Source: Clostridia bacterium (GTDB taxonomy: Bacteria > Bacillota_A > Clostridia > Oscillospirales > CAG-272). Taken from it: a stretch of 64,000 bases of DNA. Shown here piece by piece: positions 49,700 to 57,456 of this stretch (the stretch's first letter is position 1; the number at the start of each line of letters is the position of its first letter). The notes beneath the pieces are model-generated. The model was not told the DNA's origin. It saw only the letters and a program-made list of their open reading frames with translations, and did not search any database. The translations under genes were made by a program, and so were the position numbers. The stretch spans positions 36,023 to 100,022 of the forward strand of contig JAGBRZ010000185.1 in NCBI GenBank assembly GCA_017632155.1, read 5' to 3'.

Positions 49700-50040
49700 T
49701 TTTGGGAACGTCTGACCGCCCTATACCCTGTCCCTCTGGGTATCCTGTCGGACTGGTCCCCCGGTATCCTGTCCCCGTGGCGTTGGTCTGGTCCAGAGTC
49801 AGACAGCACCCCTTGCACGCTGCCGAATATGTTAGTTTTCCAAATAAACTAAAATGGTTTTTCTATATATAATAATGTAGGAAAATTTCACGGAACAGGC
49901 TATATCACTGCCTGACTACCCTGTTTTTGTGGTAGTCCCGCACCCCCTGTAGGCAGTCCCGTACCCTGTCCCAGTACCAGACACGAACAATCGTTCTGTT
50001 TCCCCGTCCGGCTGAATAGTTACAAGTTTAGTTTTTAATG
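49700..50040. repeat. CCTGTC-rich repeat region
   Basis: No gene. CCCTGT or TCCTGT recurs at least six times on the plus strand (near 49727, 49748, 49768, 49919, 49945 and 49967), with GGTATCCTGTC twice. GACTACC-10-GGTAGTC (49913-49937) forms a hairpin nested in TGCCT...AGGCA. The plus strand is clearly richer in C than in G. Confidence 0.55.
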
Positions 50041-50043
50041 ATC

Positions 50044-50186
50044 ATTCCCTACAATTATTGTAGGATATTATCTATTCCCTATTTGGCGTATAGGAATATG
50101 CTGTATTTCCTATTTCCGCTATGGGAATTCTAAATTTCCTATGGAGATAGTGGGATATTCAATTCCTATTGGGTTAGTGGGGAAAT
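50044..50186. repeat. five palindromic iterons with about 30 bp period
   Basis: Units at 50044-50068, 50074-50099, 50105-50129, 50134-50158 and 50162-50186. Each is an imperfect dyad of the form [AT]TT[TC]CCTA[TC], 5-6 bases, TA[TG][GT]GG[GA]A[AT][AT]. The starts are spaced 30, 31, 29 and 28 bases apart, about three helical turns, so bound proteins would sit on one face. The array lies in AT-rich DNA where the two gene arms diverge. It is the best candidate for an initiator-binding origin; a large operator is the alternative. Confidence 0.75.
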
Positions 50187-50404
50187 ACTGGGAGAACCGG
50201 ACACGGAAACAGTCAGTCGAACGTATTCAAAAGTATGCAGAAAGCAAAAATAGAGCAATCGTTTTGTTTGTTCCCCCGATAAACTTTACCCGTCAATATG
50301 ACTATTTTTGCACGATTTTAGACAAGTTTCATTTATGTATTTTGTCTTTAGTGTGGTAACACCGTCCCAAATGCCTTGTAATGCCCTATGGGGGGAGGTT
50401 AACA

Positions 50405-50520
50405 TGGGGAGGGGTCTTTATATCCCCCTCCCGTCTGTACAGCTGTTCCCTCTCGATCTTCCCTCAACTCAAAACTTTTCCCATCCTACACCCCTCATCC
50501 CTCTCCTACCTCCCCGATTT
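50405..50520. other. G/C hairpin and polypyrimidine tract
   Basis: GGGAGGGG-9-CCCCTCCC (50405-50431 region) forms an 8-bp stem. From about 50446 to 50517 the plus strand is nearly free of G (runs such as CCCTCTC, CTTCCCTC, CATCCCTCTCCTACCTCCCC). No gene. Confidence 0.5.
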
Positions 50521-50800
50521 CAGCATATTGTAACTTAGGATGTATAAAACCTATGCATAATGTAGATCCGGTACACAGACAGGGCTATTGTTTGTTGATA
50601 AACGATAAATATTGATAGGTTATAGTTCTGTAGGAAAACTCTACCCTTTATTGGCCCGGGGAGGGCCTTTACATAAGAAATATTTTGGTATATCCTCGTT
50701 CTGTAAGATAGAGTATAGATCCAGAAAACCAATAGTCAGCTCTATTTTTTGTACCGGACTGTATTTTTTACCGACAGAAGGAAGTGATCTGATCCTGTAC
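50521..50800. other. AT-rich non-coding stretch
   Basis: No convincing gene on either strand. It contains a short hairpin GGCCC-5-GGGCC (50650-50666) and otherwise AT-rich sequence between the pyrimidine tract and the terminator. Confidence 0.45.
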
Positions 50801-50827
50801 AAAAGAAAAAAGCCCCCACCGGGGCCA
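50801..50827 (-). terminator. Rho-independent terminator of a non-coding transcript
   Basis: On the minus strand GCCCC-GGTG-GGGGC followed by TTTTTTCTTTT. The only promoter reading into it is the one at 51244-51272, which predicts an RNA of about 430 nt without a credible coding frame. Confidence 0.82.
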
Positions 50828-50937
50828 TTTGGTTGTAAAGGAATACTACAGATCGTTTGTTCTGCTTTCGATATAGTTGTTCACATGAAGTTCATTTAAT
50901 TTATACATGGCATTAACACTTACATTGCATCGACCTA

Positions 50938-50966
50938 TTGACATTCATATAGCTTTGTGCTATAAT
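50938..50966 (+). promoter_or_regulatory. perfect SigA promoter of the plus arm
   Basis: TTGACA (50938-50943), 17 bases, TATAAT (50961-50966), ending TGCTATAAT. ACATTGCAT stands just upstream (50922-50930) and its inverse ATGCAATGT just downstream (50984-50992), a likely operator pair. It drives the 51518 operon through a leader of about 545 nt. Confidence 0.9.
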
Positions 50967-51009
50967 GTCATCACAAAAAGAAAATGCAATGTGATTCACG
51001 TATTGTAGA

Positions 51010-51180
51010 GGAAATCTTCCGGAGGACAGCTCAGCTGGCCGGAGGAATTTAATAAGATAGGGTACCTTTATAATAAATAAGGAGGGAGGGTACCCCACCT
51101 CGATTTTCATCAGTAGAATCCGTATGATTAAAAGGGTCGATTTTTCGCCGGTGCCGCATTTTCGATTCTTGTGCGGCACC
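51010..51180 (+). promoter_or_regulatory. structured leader with 37-nt box, copy 1
   Basis: A stem-loop brings TTCCGG together with CCGGAGG around the palindrome CAGCT-C-AGCTG (51013-51050). Next come GGGTACC...GGGTACCCC and the 37-nt box CAGTAGAATCCGTATG... (51111-51147), followed at once by the hairpin GGTGCCGCA-13-TGCGGCACC (51150-51180). No gene. Confidence 0.6.
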
Positions 51181-51243
51181 GAGAACAGTTTTGGGGAGAA
51201 TTGAGACTCAGTCTTATTAAGAAAGTCTATGTAGAGGTGCTAC

Positions 51244-51272
51244 ATTATACCATAAGATATGAAGGTTGTCAA
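51244..51272 (-). promoter_or_regulatory. consensus promoter of a minus-strand non-coding RNA
   Basis: TTGACA (51272-51267), 17 bases, TATAAT (51249-51244). It faces the promoter at 50938, so the two transcripts overlap over about 260 bases that include copy 1 of the 37-nt box. Confidence 0.85.
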
Positions 51273-51403
51273 TAGATATCTCGTATCGGGCAACGCCCGT
51301 ATCGTACAATTGTCTGAGGAGCTACGAAGTAGATCCGAAATTGACTTAATATGGTACCTCTTTAATTACTATAAGGATTTGAAAACCAGACCCCGAGTTT
51401 GGA

Positions 51404-51470
51404 CAGTAGAATCCGTATGATTAAAAGGGTCGATTTTTCGTTCATCGCCTTTTGACCACTCGAAAAGGCG
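51404..51470 (+). repeat. 37-nt box, copy 2, with its own hairpin
   Basis: An identical 37-nt copy (51404-51440) of the box at 51111-51147, followed by a different hairpin ATCGCCTTTT-9-AAAAGGCGAT (51444-51472). The sequence ahead of both copies is also related (GGTACCT, AAGGA, ACCCC), so about 90 bases were duplicated. It lies 80 bases before the 51518 start. Confidence 0.8.
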
Positions 51471-51517
51471 ATAAAACAGCACAACAGTAATTTTCTGTAC
51501 AGGAAGGAGGAGCTCCG

Positions 51518-52912
51518 ATGGGCGTTCACGTAGCTGATGTGATCATGGGCGGCGGCAAGACAGAGTCATCCATCAGTTTTATTTTATCCGCACCGCACTG
51601 GAAACGGTTCATCTATGTGACCCCGTTCCTTGATGAGTGCAACCGTATTTGTACCAGCTGTATTGAGCACGGTTTCTGCCAGCCGCTGGGAGATGATCGG
51701 ATACACAAGAGCAAGACTGCAGAGCTCGGCGAGCTGCTCCGGAACCGCGAGAACATCGTAATTTCCCACGCTCTGTTCATACTGTCTATATGGAAGTATG
51801 AAGATCTGATCCGGGCGGTCGGATATACTCTGATACAGGATGAGACCTTCCCGGCTGTTGAGGAATACGATATGTCCGCCGCCAAAGCGAGCATCAATGA
51901 TATGATGTATCTTGAGAAATGGGGGATGGTGGAGCAAAAGGAGAATGGGCTTATCTGTCTAAAGGACACAGAGTATGACGGAGAGCTACTTGCTCCTTTA
52001 TTGGAAATGCTTGAACGCCGGGATATGTACCTACATAAGAGTGTCTATTACCGGGTGTTTAACATGGATATCTTCCTATGGTTCGAGGATGTCTACATTC
52101 TGACATATCTGTTTAAGTTCTCTCTGCAGTGCTGTATGATGACTGCCGCCGGAATCCCGTTCGATTATATTGGTGTTGTACGGGATGAGGAGGGGTATCA
52201 CTTTACAGAGGATCGGATTGAGATGGAATACGCCCGGGGACTGTCTGATAGGATTGTTGTAGAACATGGGGTACTGAATGATATCGGTAACGATCAAAGC
52301 TCCCTGTCAGTAAGCTGGTATGAAAGAGAGATTGCCGTAGAACTGAAACGGTTAGAGCAGTTGAAGAAAAAGAAGAACACACGGCGCGGCAGGAAGTCGA
52401 AAGATAGTGATGAAGAGCGGACAAAGATGATGATACTTGGTTCGCATATCGAGAGCTATTTCCGTAAGTGGGGGAAAACAAAAGAGACTGCCCCATTTTG
52501 TCTGTGGACGGTGTTTAAGCTCGGCGAGAACGTAGTAGATACACATTCCTTTAAGAAACGGTTCCTTGTGTTCAACAAGAAAGCCAGTAATGATTACAGG
52601 CATTGCCGGTATCTGGCTTACTGCGTGAACGTATTCATGCACCCAAATATCAAACACTATCTTGAGGATAAGGGATGTCCCATCAACGAAGATGGATATG
52701 CCCTATCCGAAATGATACAGTGGGTCTGGCGGTCGGCGATCCGTACACCAGACGGCGAGATTAAAGTATACATCCCTTCCCGCCGGATGCGGTCGTTATT
52801 CAAGGCTTGGTTGGAAGAGCTGCACGATGGCGGCCACGGCGACGAAGACCATATTTTTGTACGGGCAAAAGAAATATATAAAGCGGAAGAAATTAAGGAG
52901 AGTAAAACATGA
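51518..52912 (+). CDS. P-loop helicase-like protein, 464 aa
   Basis: Start after AGGAAGGAGGAGCTCCG. MGGGKTES (10-17) is a Walker A loop placed, as in DEAD/DEAH-like phage helicases, at the very N-terminus. FIYVTPFLDE (31-40) resembles motif Ia and IQDE (106-109) the Walker B. Later superfamily 2 motifs are not obvious; a basic segment KKKKNTRRGRKSK (about 285-297) may bind DNA. It heads the plus-arm operon beside the candidate origin, so a role in origin opening or packaging-independent replication is plausible but unproven. Confidence 0.75.
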   Translation: MGVHVADVIMGGGKTESSISFILSAPHWKRFIYVTPFLDECNRICTSCIEHGFCQPLGDDRIHKSKTAELGELLRNRENIVISHALFILSIWKYEDLIRAVGYTLIQDETFPAVEEYDMSAAKASINDMMYLEKWGMVEQKENGLICLKDTEYDGELLAPLLEMLERRDMYLHKSVYYRVFNMDIFLWFEDVYILTYLFKFSLQCCMMTAAGIPFDYIGVVRDEEGYHFTEDRIEMEYARGLSDRIVVEHGVLNDIGNDQSSLSVSWYEREIAVELKRLEQLKKKKNTRRGRKSKDSDEERTKMMILGSHIESYFRKWGKTKETAPFCLWTVFKLGENVVDTHSFKKRFLVFNKKASNDYRHCRYLAYCVNVFMHPNIKHYLEDKGCPINEDGYALSEMIQWVWRSAIRTPDGEIKVYIPSRRMRSLFKAWLEELHDGGHGDEDHIFVRAKEIYKAEEIKESKT

Positions 52913-53769
52913 AGACCATCACTATTCCCTATACCAAGAAGCATAATGATCTGTTCGGCAATGCGTTCTTCACTTGGAAGGAATGCCAGGAGAAAGAGCG
53001 GGAGCTGTCCTCGGGGGATATCAGCGGGCTGTACGACATCCGGTATGAATTGCTCTGGGTTTACCGGTCTGTTTCTGAGCTGGCCAACTATGATCATCTG
53101 CTGGCCGGGCAGACTCATTGGGACGAAGAGGCCGGCACACTCACTCTGTCTGAAGAGCTGGCCGCGTTCATCCGCCTGAAGATTGAGATCGCCTACCACT
53201 CCTGCTATATGCGGCTCCGGTGCCATATGCTGCATGATGCTGCGAAGGTACGGCTTGACAAGACGCCGGAGGATACCAACCTGCGGTCTATGCGGGAACA
53301 GGCTGTAGATAATATCCTGCAGACTCAGGATATGTACGACAGAGTTCACGACGTTGCCATGGAACTGTTGAACATGGATATGCTGGAGTTTCCTGTTACC
53401 GGTGATTTCCCGGCGGCACAGCTTTACTCCATGCTGGACAGTGTGGTGCTGCCCGAGAGGGATACGGAGGTCGGACGGGTCTGCTGGGACATGATCAGCT
53501 ATCTCGGCAAGGTCAACGATCTGCGGAAGTTCTGCGGGCGGGATGAGGATGTCTTCATGTGGGTGACTCTGAAGCTGGATCTGCTGTTTTACTTCATGGA
53601 GCATGACAGAGATTATAACCTGATCGAGATGCAGGAGACGTACGACTGGACGCGGAAGACCCGGGTTCGCGGGGACAGTTCGGTGTTCAAGCCGAAAAAC
53701 TGGCAACCGGAGATCGACGAGATCAACCGGGTGTACTTACTGAAGAAGGATATCGGTCTGCCGGACTGA
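52909..53769 (+). CDS. hypothetical helical protein, 286 aa
   Basis: Begins MKTITIPYTKKHNDLFGNAF with a 4-base overlap to the helicase-like gene. Helical with LYDIRYELLWVYRSVSELAN and YHSCYMRLRCHML. Ends with DEINRVYLLKKDIGLPD. The overlap suggests that it works with the helicase-like protein. Not recognised. Confidence 0.72.
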   Translation: MKTITIPYTKKHNDLFGNAFFTWKECQEKERELSSGDISGLYDIRYELLWVYRSVSELANYDHLLAGQTHWDEEAGTLTLSEELAAFIRLKIEIAYHSCYMRLRCHMLHDAAKVRLDKTPEDTNLRSMREQAVDNILQTQDMYDRVHDVAMELLNMDMLEFPVTGDFPAAQLYSMLDSVVLPERDTEVGRVCWDMISYLGKVNDLRKFCGRDEDVFMWVTLKLDLLFYFMEHDRDYNLIEMQETYDWTRKTRVRGDSSVFKPKNWQPEIDEINRVYLLKKDIGLPD

Positions 53770-53806
53770 TTTATCCTATATAGAATTAAAGGAAAGGAAT
53801 GATGGA

Positions 53807-54733
53807 ATGAACGAGAACGAGATGTTAAACAGCAAGAAGTTGCGTGAATCTTATATGAACCGCACAGAAGTGCTGGATAGGGTTAAGCGACTGTTTCTGA
53901 TACCGGAAGCTGATGTGGTGACAACGAAGCAGGTGGCGGAATATTTCGAGGTGGATGTTGAAGCGATACAGAAGGTATATCAGAGAAACAAGGAAGAGAT
54001 TGATTCTGATGGGACACTGATAAAGATGGCTTCTGATTTTGGATTGGACAAAATGTCCAACCCTAACAATAGTAAAAGAGGGGTTACAATCCTTTGTATG
54101 CAGGACGGTTCTCCGCTTGAAGTCAATAACGGCGGAACTAAATGCTTTTCCCGCCGGGCGGTTCTCCGTATTGCCATGCTGCTTCGTGACAGTACGGTGG
54201 CAAAAGAAGTTCGCACTCAGCTTTTGAACGCTTTCGAGAATGCTTCCGAAGAAGACCGTACATACGCCATTGATGAGGAGCAGATGCTGTGGGCGGAGGT
54301 TGGTAAGGCTATCTTCGCCGGGGATATGGAGGCATCTCTGCGGGCGGTTTGTGATGTACAGAAATACCATAACCGCCATGTTGAGGCACTTACGGAAGAA
54401 AACCGAAAACTGGAGGAAGTGAATAGTCTTCTGGCGGCAGGCGTAAACACATGGGATAATCGTGCTGTGCTGAATGCTATGGTACGGGCGGCGGCAGCCT
54501 GTCGCTATGAAAACGATTTTGCTGCGGCGTGGAACACATATTATAAACGGCTTCAGTACGGCGGCAATATTTATCTCGGCAACCGCAAGGGTTCCGGCGG
54601 AAAGATCGACAAAATCCATGATGATGAATGGGTGACTGCGCTGCAGGTAGCCGGAGCGTGGCTTCTGGAAATGAATCTTGATGTAGCGTCTGTTATAGGC
54701 GAAACCAATGCTGCTATGTTGAAGAAGGCATGA
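53807..54733 (+). CDS. DNA-binding regulatory protein with N-terminal HTH, 308 aa
   Basis: VLDRVKRLFLIPEADVVTTK, QVAEYFEVDVEAIQKVYQRN and KRGVTILC...FSRRAVLRIAMLL. The N-terminal 90 residues are the helix-turn-helix and wing of a family very common in Firmicutes phages and chromosomes (VTTKQVAEYFEV...AIKKVxxRNKEE). The middle helix resembles antirepressor-type extensions, and the C-terminal 100 residues (NAMVRAAAACRYENDFAAAW...GKIDKI) form a second domain. It probably regulates phage transcription. It starts behind AAAGGAATGATGG. Confidence 0.75.
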   Translation: MNENEMLNSKKLRESYMNRTEVLDRVKRLFLIPEADVVTTKQVAEYFEVDVEAIQKVYQRNKEEIDSDGTLIKMASDFGLDKMSNPNNSKRGVTILCMQDGSPLEVNNGGTKCFSRRAVLRIAMLLRDSTVAKEVRTQLLNAFENASEEDRTYAIDEEQMLWAEVGKAIFAGDMEASLRAVCDVQKYHNRHVEALTEENRKLEEVNSLLAAGVNTWDNRAVLNAMVRAAAACRYENDFAAAWNTYYKRLQYGGNIYLGNRKGSGGKIDKIHDDEWVTALQVAGAWLLEMNLDVASVIGETNAAMLKKA

Positions 54734-54743
54734 GGAGGTACAT

Positions 54744-55505
54744 ATGGAAACTATTGTAGTAAACATCTTCGGGGTCCCGGGCGCCGGGAAGTCCACAGGG
54801 GCGGCCTACGTATTCGCCGCCCTGAAGCAGATAGGCGTCAACGCAGAGTTGGTTACGGAGTATGCTAAGGACAAGGTCTGGGAGGAAAACAACGAGGCGT
54901 TCAAGAATCAGGCGTTTCTGTTCGGCAAGCAGTCCTATCGGATGAGCCGGTGCGCCGGCAAGGTGGAAGTGATTGTTACGGACTCGCCGCTGCCGCTGAG
55001 TATCCTGTACAACAATGATCCCCGGCTGACGGAGAACTTCAACCGGACGGTCATGGACGTATTCAACTCTTACCAGAATCTGAACTTTTTTCTGCAGCGG
55101 ACGAAGCCCTATAATCCATCCGGGCGGCTCCAGACAGAAGAAGAATCTAACGCTCTGGCTGAACCGCTGAGAGAGCTGCTTGCCAGCCGGGGGATCAAAT
55201 ACATAGAAACCACTGGGGATGACGCCGGGTATGACAAGATTGTAGCTATAGTCATGGAGGGGTTGATGTCGGTAGAGCAGCCGGCAATTGAGATTTCGGC
55301 GGAAGATGCGCTTTGGCTGAGAGCAAAGATATGTTGTGACCGGAGATGTGGTAATTGCCCGTTACATTCTAGCAACAATGGGAAAGATGAGATTTGTGGT
55401 AACTTCATGTTGCTTTATCCGGAGGAAGTGGTCAATCTGCTTGTCAAATGGGGCCTCGAAAGAAGATATTTGGAGTATGAAGGTAACAAAGTGGTCAGAG
55501 TATGA
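54744..55505 (+). CDS. P-loop kinase-like protein (AAA_28/NadR kinase-like) with C-terminal cysteine cluster
   Basis: 253 residues. GVPGAGKS (10-17) is Walker A, ELVTEYAKDKVWEE (35-48) the lid-linked segment, VTDSPLPLS (78-86) the D-S-P motif, and FLQRTKPYNPSGRLQTEEE a later motif. This order is typical of phage AAA_28 proteins, related to the ribosylnicotinamide kinase part of NadR. Residues 185-253 add four cysteines (CCDRRCGNC, EICG) and a helix. The activity could be NMN production from nicotinamide riboside, or phosphorylation of another nucleoside. An NMNAT gene is at 34222. Confidence 0.68.
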   Translation: METIVVNIFGVPGAGKSTGAAYVFAALKQIGVNAELVTEYAKDKVWEENNEAFKNQAFLFGKQSYRMSRCAGKVEVIVTDSPLPLSILYNNDPRLTENFNRTVMDVFNSYQNLNFFLQRTKPYNPSGRLQTEEESNALAEPLRELLASRGIKYIETTGDDAGYDKIVAIVMEGLMSVEQPAIEISAEDALWLRAKICCDRRCGNCPLHSSNNGKDEICGNFMLLYPEEVVNLLVKWGLERRYLEYEGNKVVRV

Positions 55506-55544
55506 GCTGGCCGCGCCAATAAACAATATGAAGGAGATGACAGA

Positions 55545-55796
55545 ATGGAAAAGATGAAGTATGTCCTCATGATGACGGAGGACGGAACCCGGGACGGCAA
55601 CGGGATTGCTACCATGGATGTTTACTGCGACGCTTATCCTCGGGTCGGGGATACGGTCATGGTTCAGAAGCGGGGAGTCGGCTGCCTCGGGAAGATTACA
55701 GAAATCTCTCATCTGATTGATGATGAAGAACAGGATACGGTTTACGCAATCTGCAAGTTTACTGGCAGTAAACGGATTAAGAAGGAGAAGTTATGA
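55545..55796 (+). CDS. hypothetical protein, 83 aa
   Basis: A short beta barrel-like protein: KYVLMMTEDGTRDGNGIATM, DTVMVQKRGVGCLGKITEIS. The VMVQ...GVGCLGKITE part recalls SH3-like domains. Not recognised. Confidence 0.68.
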   Translation: MEKMKYVLMMTEDGTRDGNGIATMDVYCDAYPRVGDTVMVQKRGVGCLGKITEISHLIDDEEQDTVYAICKFTGSKRIKKEKL

Positions 55797-56176
55797 GAAG
55801 CGAAGGAACGAGAATGGGCTTTGCGCCGGAACATAAAGAGACGAGCAACTTTGGGCATTATACCTGCGATTTCTGGAATACGGACAACGGCTGCGGGAAA
55901 AGCTATGATGGCAAGGTTGAAGAGGCCAGTTATTCCCTGCCCGGGCGGGAAGTACATATTTGGATCTATGGTGATAACCTGTCTGTTACCCGTAGTATGG
56001 GGGATGGGTATTACATGGAATGGAACAACGACGACGAGATGGCTTTGATTGACTCAGAATGGATGAATATGCTTGATCTGCGTCAGATCCTCCGGTCTTT
56101 CCCGAGCGACCCGTTTTCCGGTATGGTTCGGGACAAGATGCTGCGTATTCTTCAGGAATCCGGAGTTGACGTATGA
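55793..56176 (+). CDS. hypothetical protein, 127 aa
   Basis: Beta-rich; CDFWNTDNGCGKSYDGKVEE and EVHIWIYGDNLSVTRSMGDG. The GDGYYMEWNNDDEM part and a C-terminal helix (LRQILRSFPSD) follow. Overlaps both neighbours. Not recognised. Confidence 0.68.
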   Translation: MRSEGTRMGFAPEHKETSNFGHYTCDFWNTDNGCGKSYDGKVEEASYSLPGREVHIWIYGDNLSVTRSMGDGYYMEWNNDDEMALIDSEWMNMLDLRQILRSFPSDPFSGMVRDKMLRILQESGVDV

Positions 56177-56928
56177 GCATCGATGTGTCTGCTAAACGGA
56201 ATGAAGCCTCTAAGTACGACAAGGCGATTAAGGGCTTCGGCGGTCTACGGGATACTCTTGACCGGGCGGTTAAGATATTGGAGCTGATCCGGGCAGCGGA
56301 ATACCTACATATGGAAGATCGGGCGTTTCTTGATGAGAAGCTGGACGACTTGAAAGTTCGTGCGGAAGAGATCCGGATTGAGAAATTAAAGAAACCGGAA
56401 TATACGCCGCCGGCGTCGAAACCTAAGAAGAAAGGATATGTTCGTGCTTCTGGCGATGAGATACTTCGGCGACTCGAAGACGCCAACGAAACGTGCGATG
56501 CGATAATCGCTAAAATGGAAGGACGAGAGGAGGTAACGAGCGCAATTAAGCTGATGTATTCTCCGAGCCCGGGACTCAACACTGCTCTTGCGTCACTTAA
56601 CCCGTTGTATTCTCCGAGCCAAGGACTCAACACTAGTCTTTCGTTGCTTAACCCGTTGACAGAGGTGCGCACGGCAAATCCGGTGACCTCGGCGGATGAT
56701 AAGCGTCTTGATGTCTTCTGGTGGCGTGAGTTAAAACCCATAGATGTCGTTTACTATAAAGATGTAAATTATAATCACCACATATTAACTGTTATGTCAA
56801 GCAGCCTGCATTGGATATATCTTCGAGACAATAACAGTGGCGAGTATTCTTTGTGGCATGAAGAAGAAATTGCATTGTATCTTGCTCCAAGCATAGATTT
56901 GTTGAAACTCAAGGCCCCTATGAGATGA
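56173..56928 (+). CDS. hypothetical protein with a short internal repeat, 251 aa
   Basis: Residues 1-110 are helical (a coiled coil with HMEDRAFLDEKLDDLKVRAE), followed by a tandem repeat near 135-160: LMYSPSPGLNTALASLNP and LYSPSQGLNTSLSLLNP. The C-terminal part is a small beta domain (VVYYKDVNYNHHILTVMSSS) that looks like a ligand-binding SH3-like fold. Not recognised. Confidence 0.7.
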   Translation: MSIDVSAKRNEASKYDKAIKGFGGLRDTLDRAVKILELIRAAEYLHMEDRAFLDEKLDDLKVRAEEIRIEKLKKPEYTPPASKPKKKGYVRASGDEILRRLEDANETCDAIIAKMEGREEVTSAIKLMYSPSPGLNTALASLNPLYSPSQGLNTSLSLLNPLTEVRTANPVTSADDKRLDVFWWRELKPIDVVYYKDVNYNHHILTVMSSSLHWIYLRDNNSGEYSLWHEEEIALYLAPSIDLLKLKAPMR

Positions 56929-56943
56929 GGTTTATGGAGGGAG

Positions 56944-57456
56944 TTGATAAAATTGAACCTTAAAAGCATTATATTTGTACTGGAAAACTGCGATAGTATT
57001 GAGATCCCGGGAAGGTATATCGGGGATATGAATGCTTATAATCTGAAGACGAACATCGAGCGGGTGGCTTGCAACGCCTTTGCTGAGCGGACTGTCTGTG
57101 AGGTGTTCTACGTAGAAATCCACCGGGACGCTGAGCGGATACGGTATCCGTTCGATGACTCCGGGATTCCGAAGCCACATTCTCTGTTCGAGCGACTGTC
57201 GTACGGCGATATTACTTCTGTGCGGCTGGTCATGGATGGTGAGGAACGGGATATTATGGTTCCTTGGGATCCGCAGGATACATGTTGTAACCGGTGGCAG
57301 GTATCCCGGATTAGCAAGTGCGGTCACTTTTACATAACGATTTCTGAAGAGTCGGTTTTTGACGAAATCTTCCCGGCTATAGAGATAGATAATCCTGACA
57401 TTGTGGACATGCACATGGCGCTGCGCAATGTTGGCGATAAGTTTCGGGAGGACTGA
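56944..57456 (+). CDS. hypothetical protein, 170 aa (TTG start)
   Basis: The start is taken as TTG 56944, 6-8 bases after ATGGAGGGAG; no ATG occurs before residue 30. Beta-rich (SIIFVLENCDSIEIPGRYIG, DITSVRLVMDGEERDIMVPW). C-terminal DKFRED overlaps the next start. Not recognised. Confidence 0.65.
   Translation: MIKLNLKSIIFVLENCDSIEIPGRYIGDMNAYNLKTNIERVACNAFAERTVCEVFYVEIHRDAERIRYPFDDSGIPKPHSLFERLSYGDITSVRLVMDGEERDIMVPWDPQDTCCNRWQVSRISKCGHFYITISEESVFDEIFPAIEIDNPDIVDMHMALRNVGDKFRED

Noticed and set aside
50141..50359. 72-residue plus-strand frame next to the iterons
   Set aside because: The start lies inside iteron 3-4, there is no ribosome site, and codon use is unlike neighbouring genes.
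50913..51179. 88-residue minus-strand frame in the origin region
   Set aside because: No ribosome site, its start lies inside the hairpin behind the 37-nt box, and the composition is not gene-like. The transcript is better seen as non-coding.
51111..51440. CRISPR array made of the two 37-nt copies
   Set aside because: Only two copies, about 256 bases apart, each followed by its own hairpin; no regular spacers and no cas genes apart from a Cas4-like nuclease 38 kb away.
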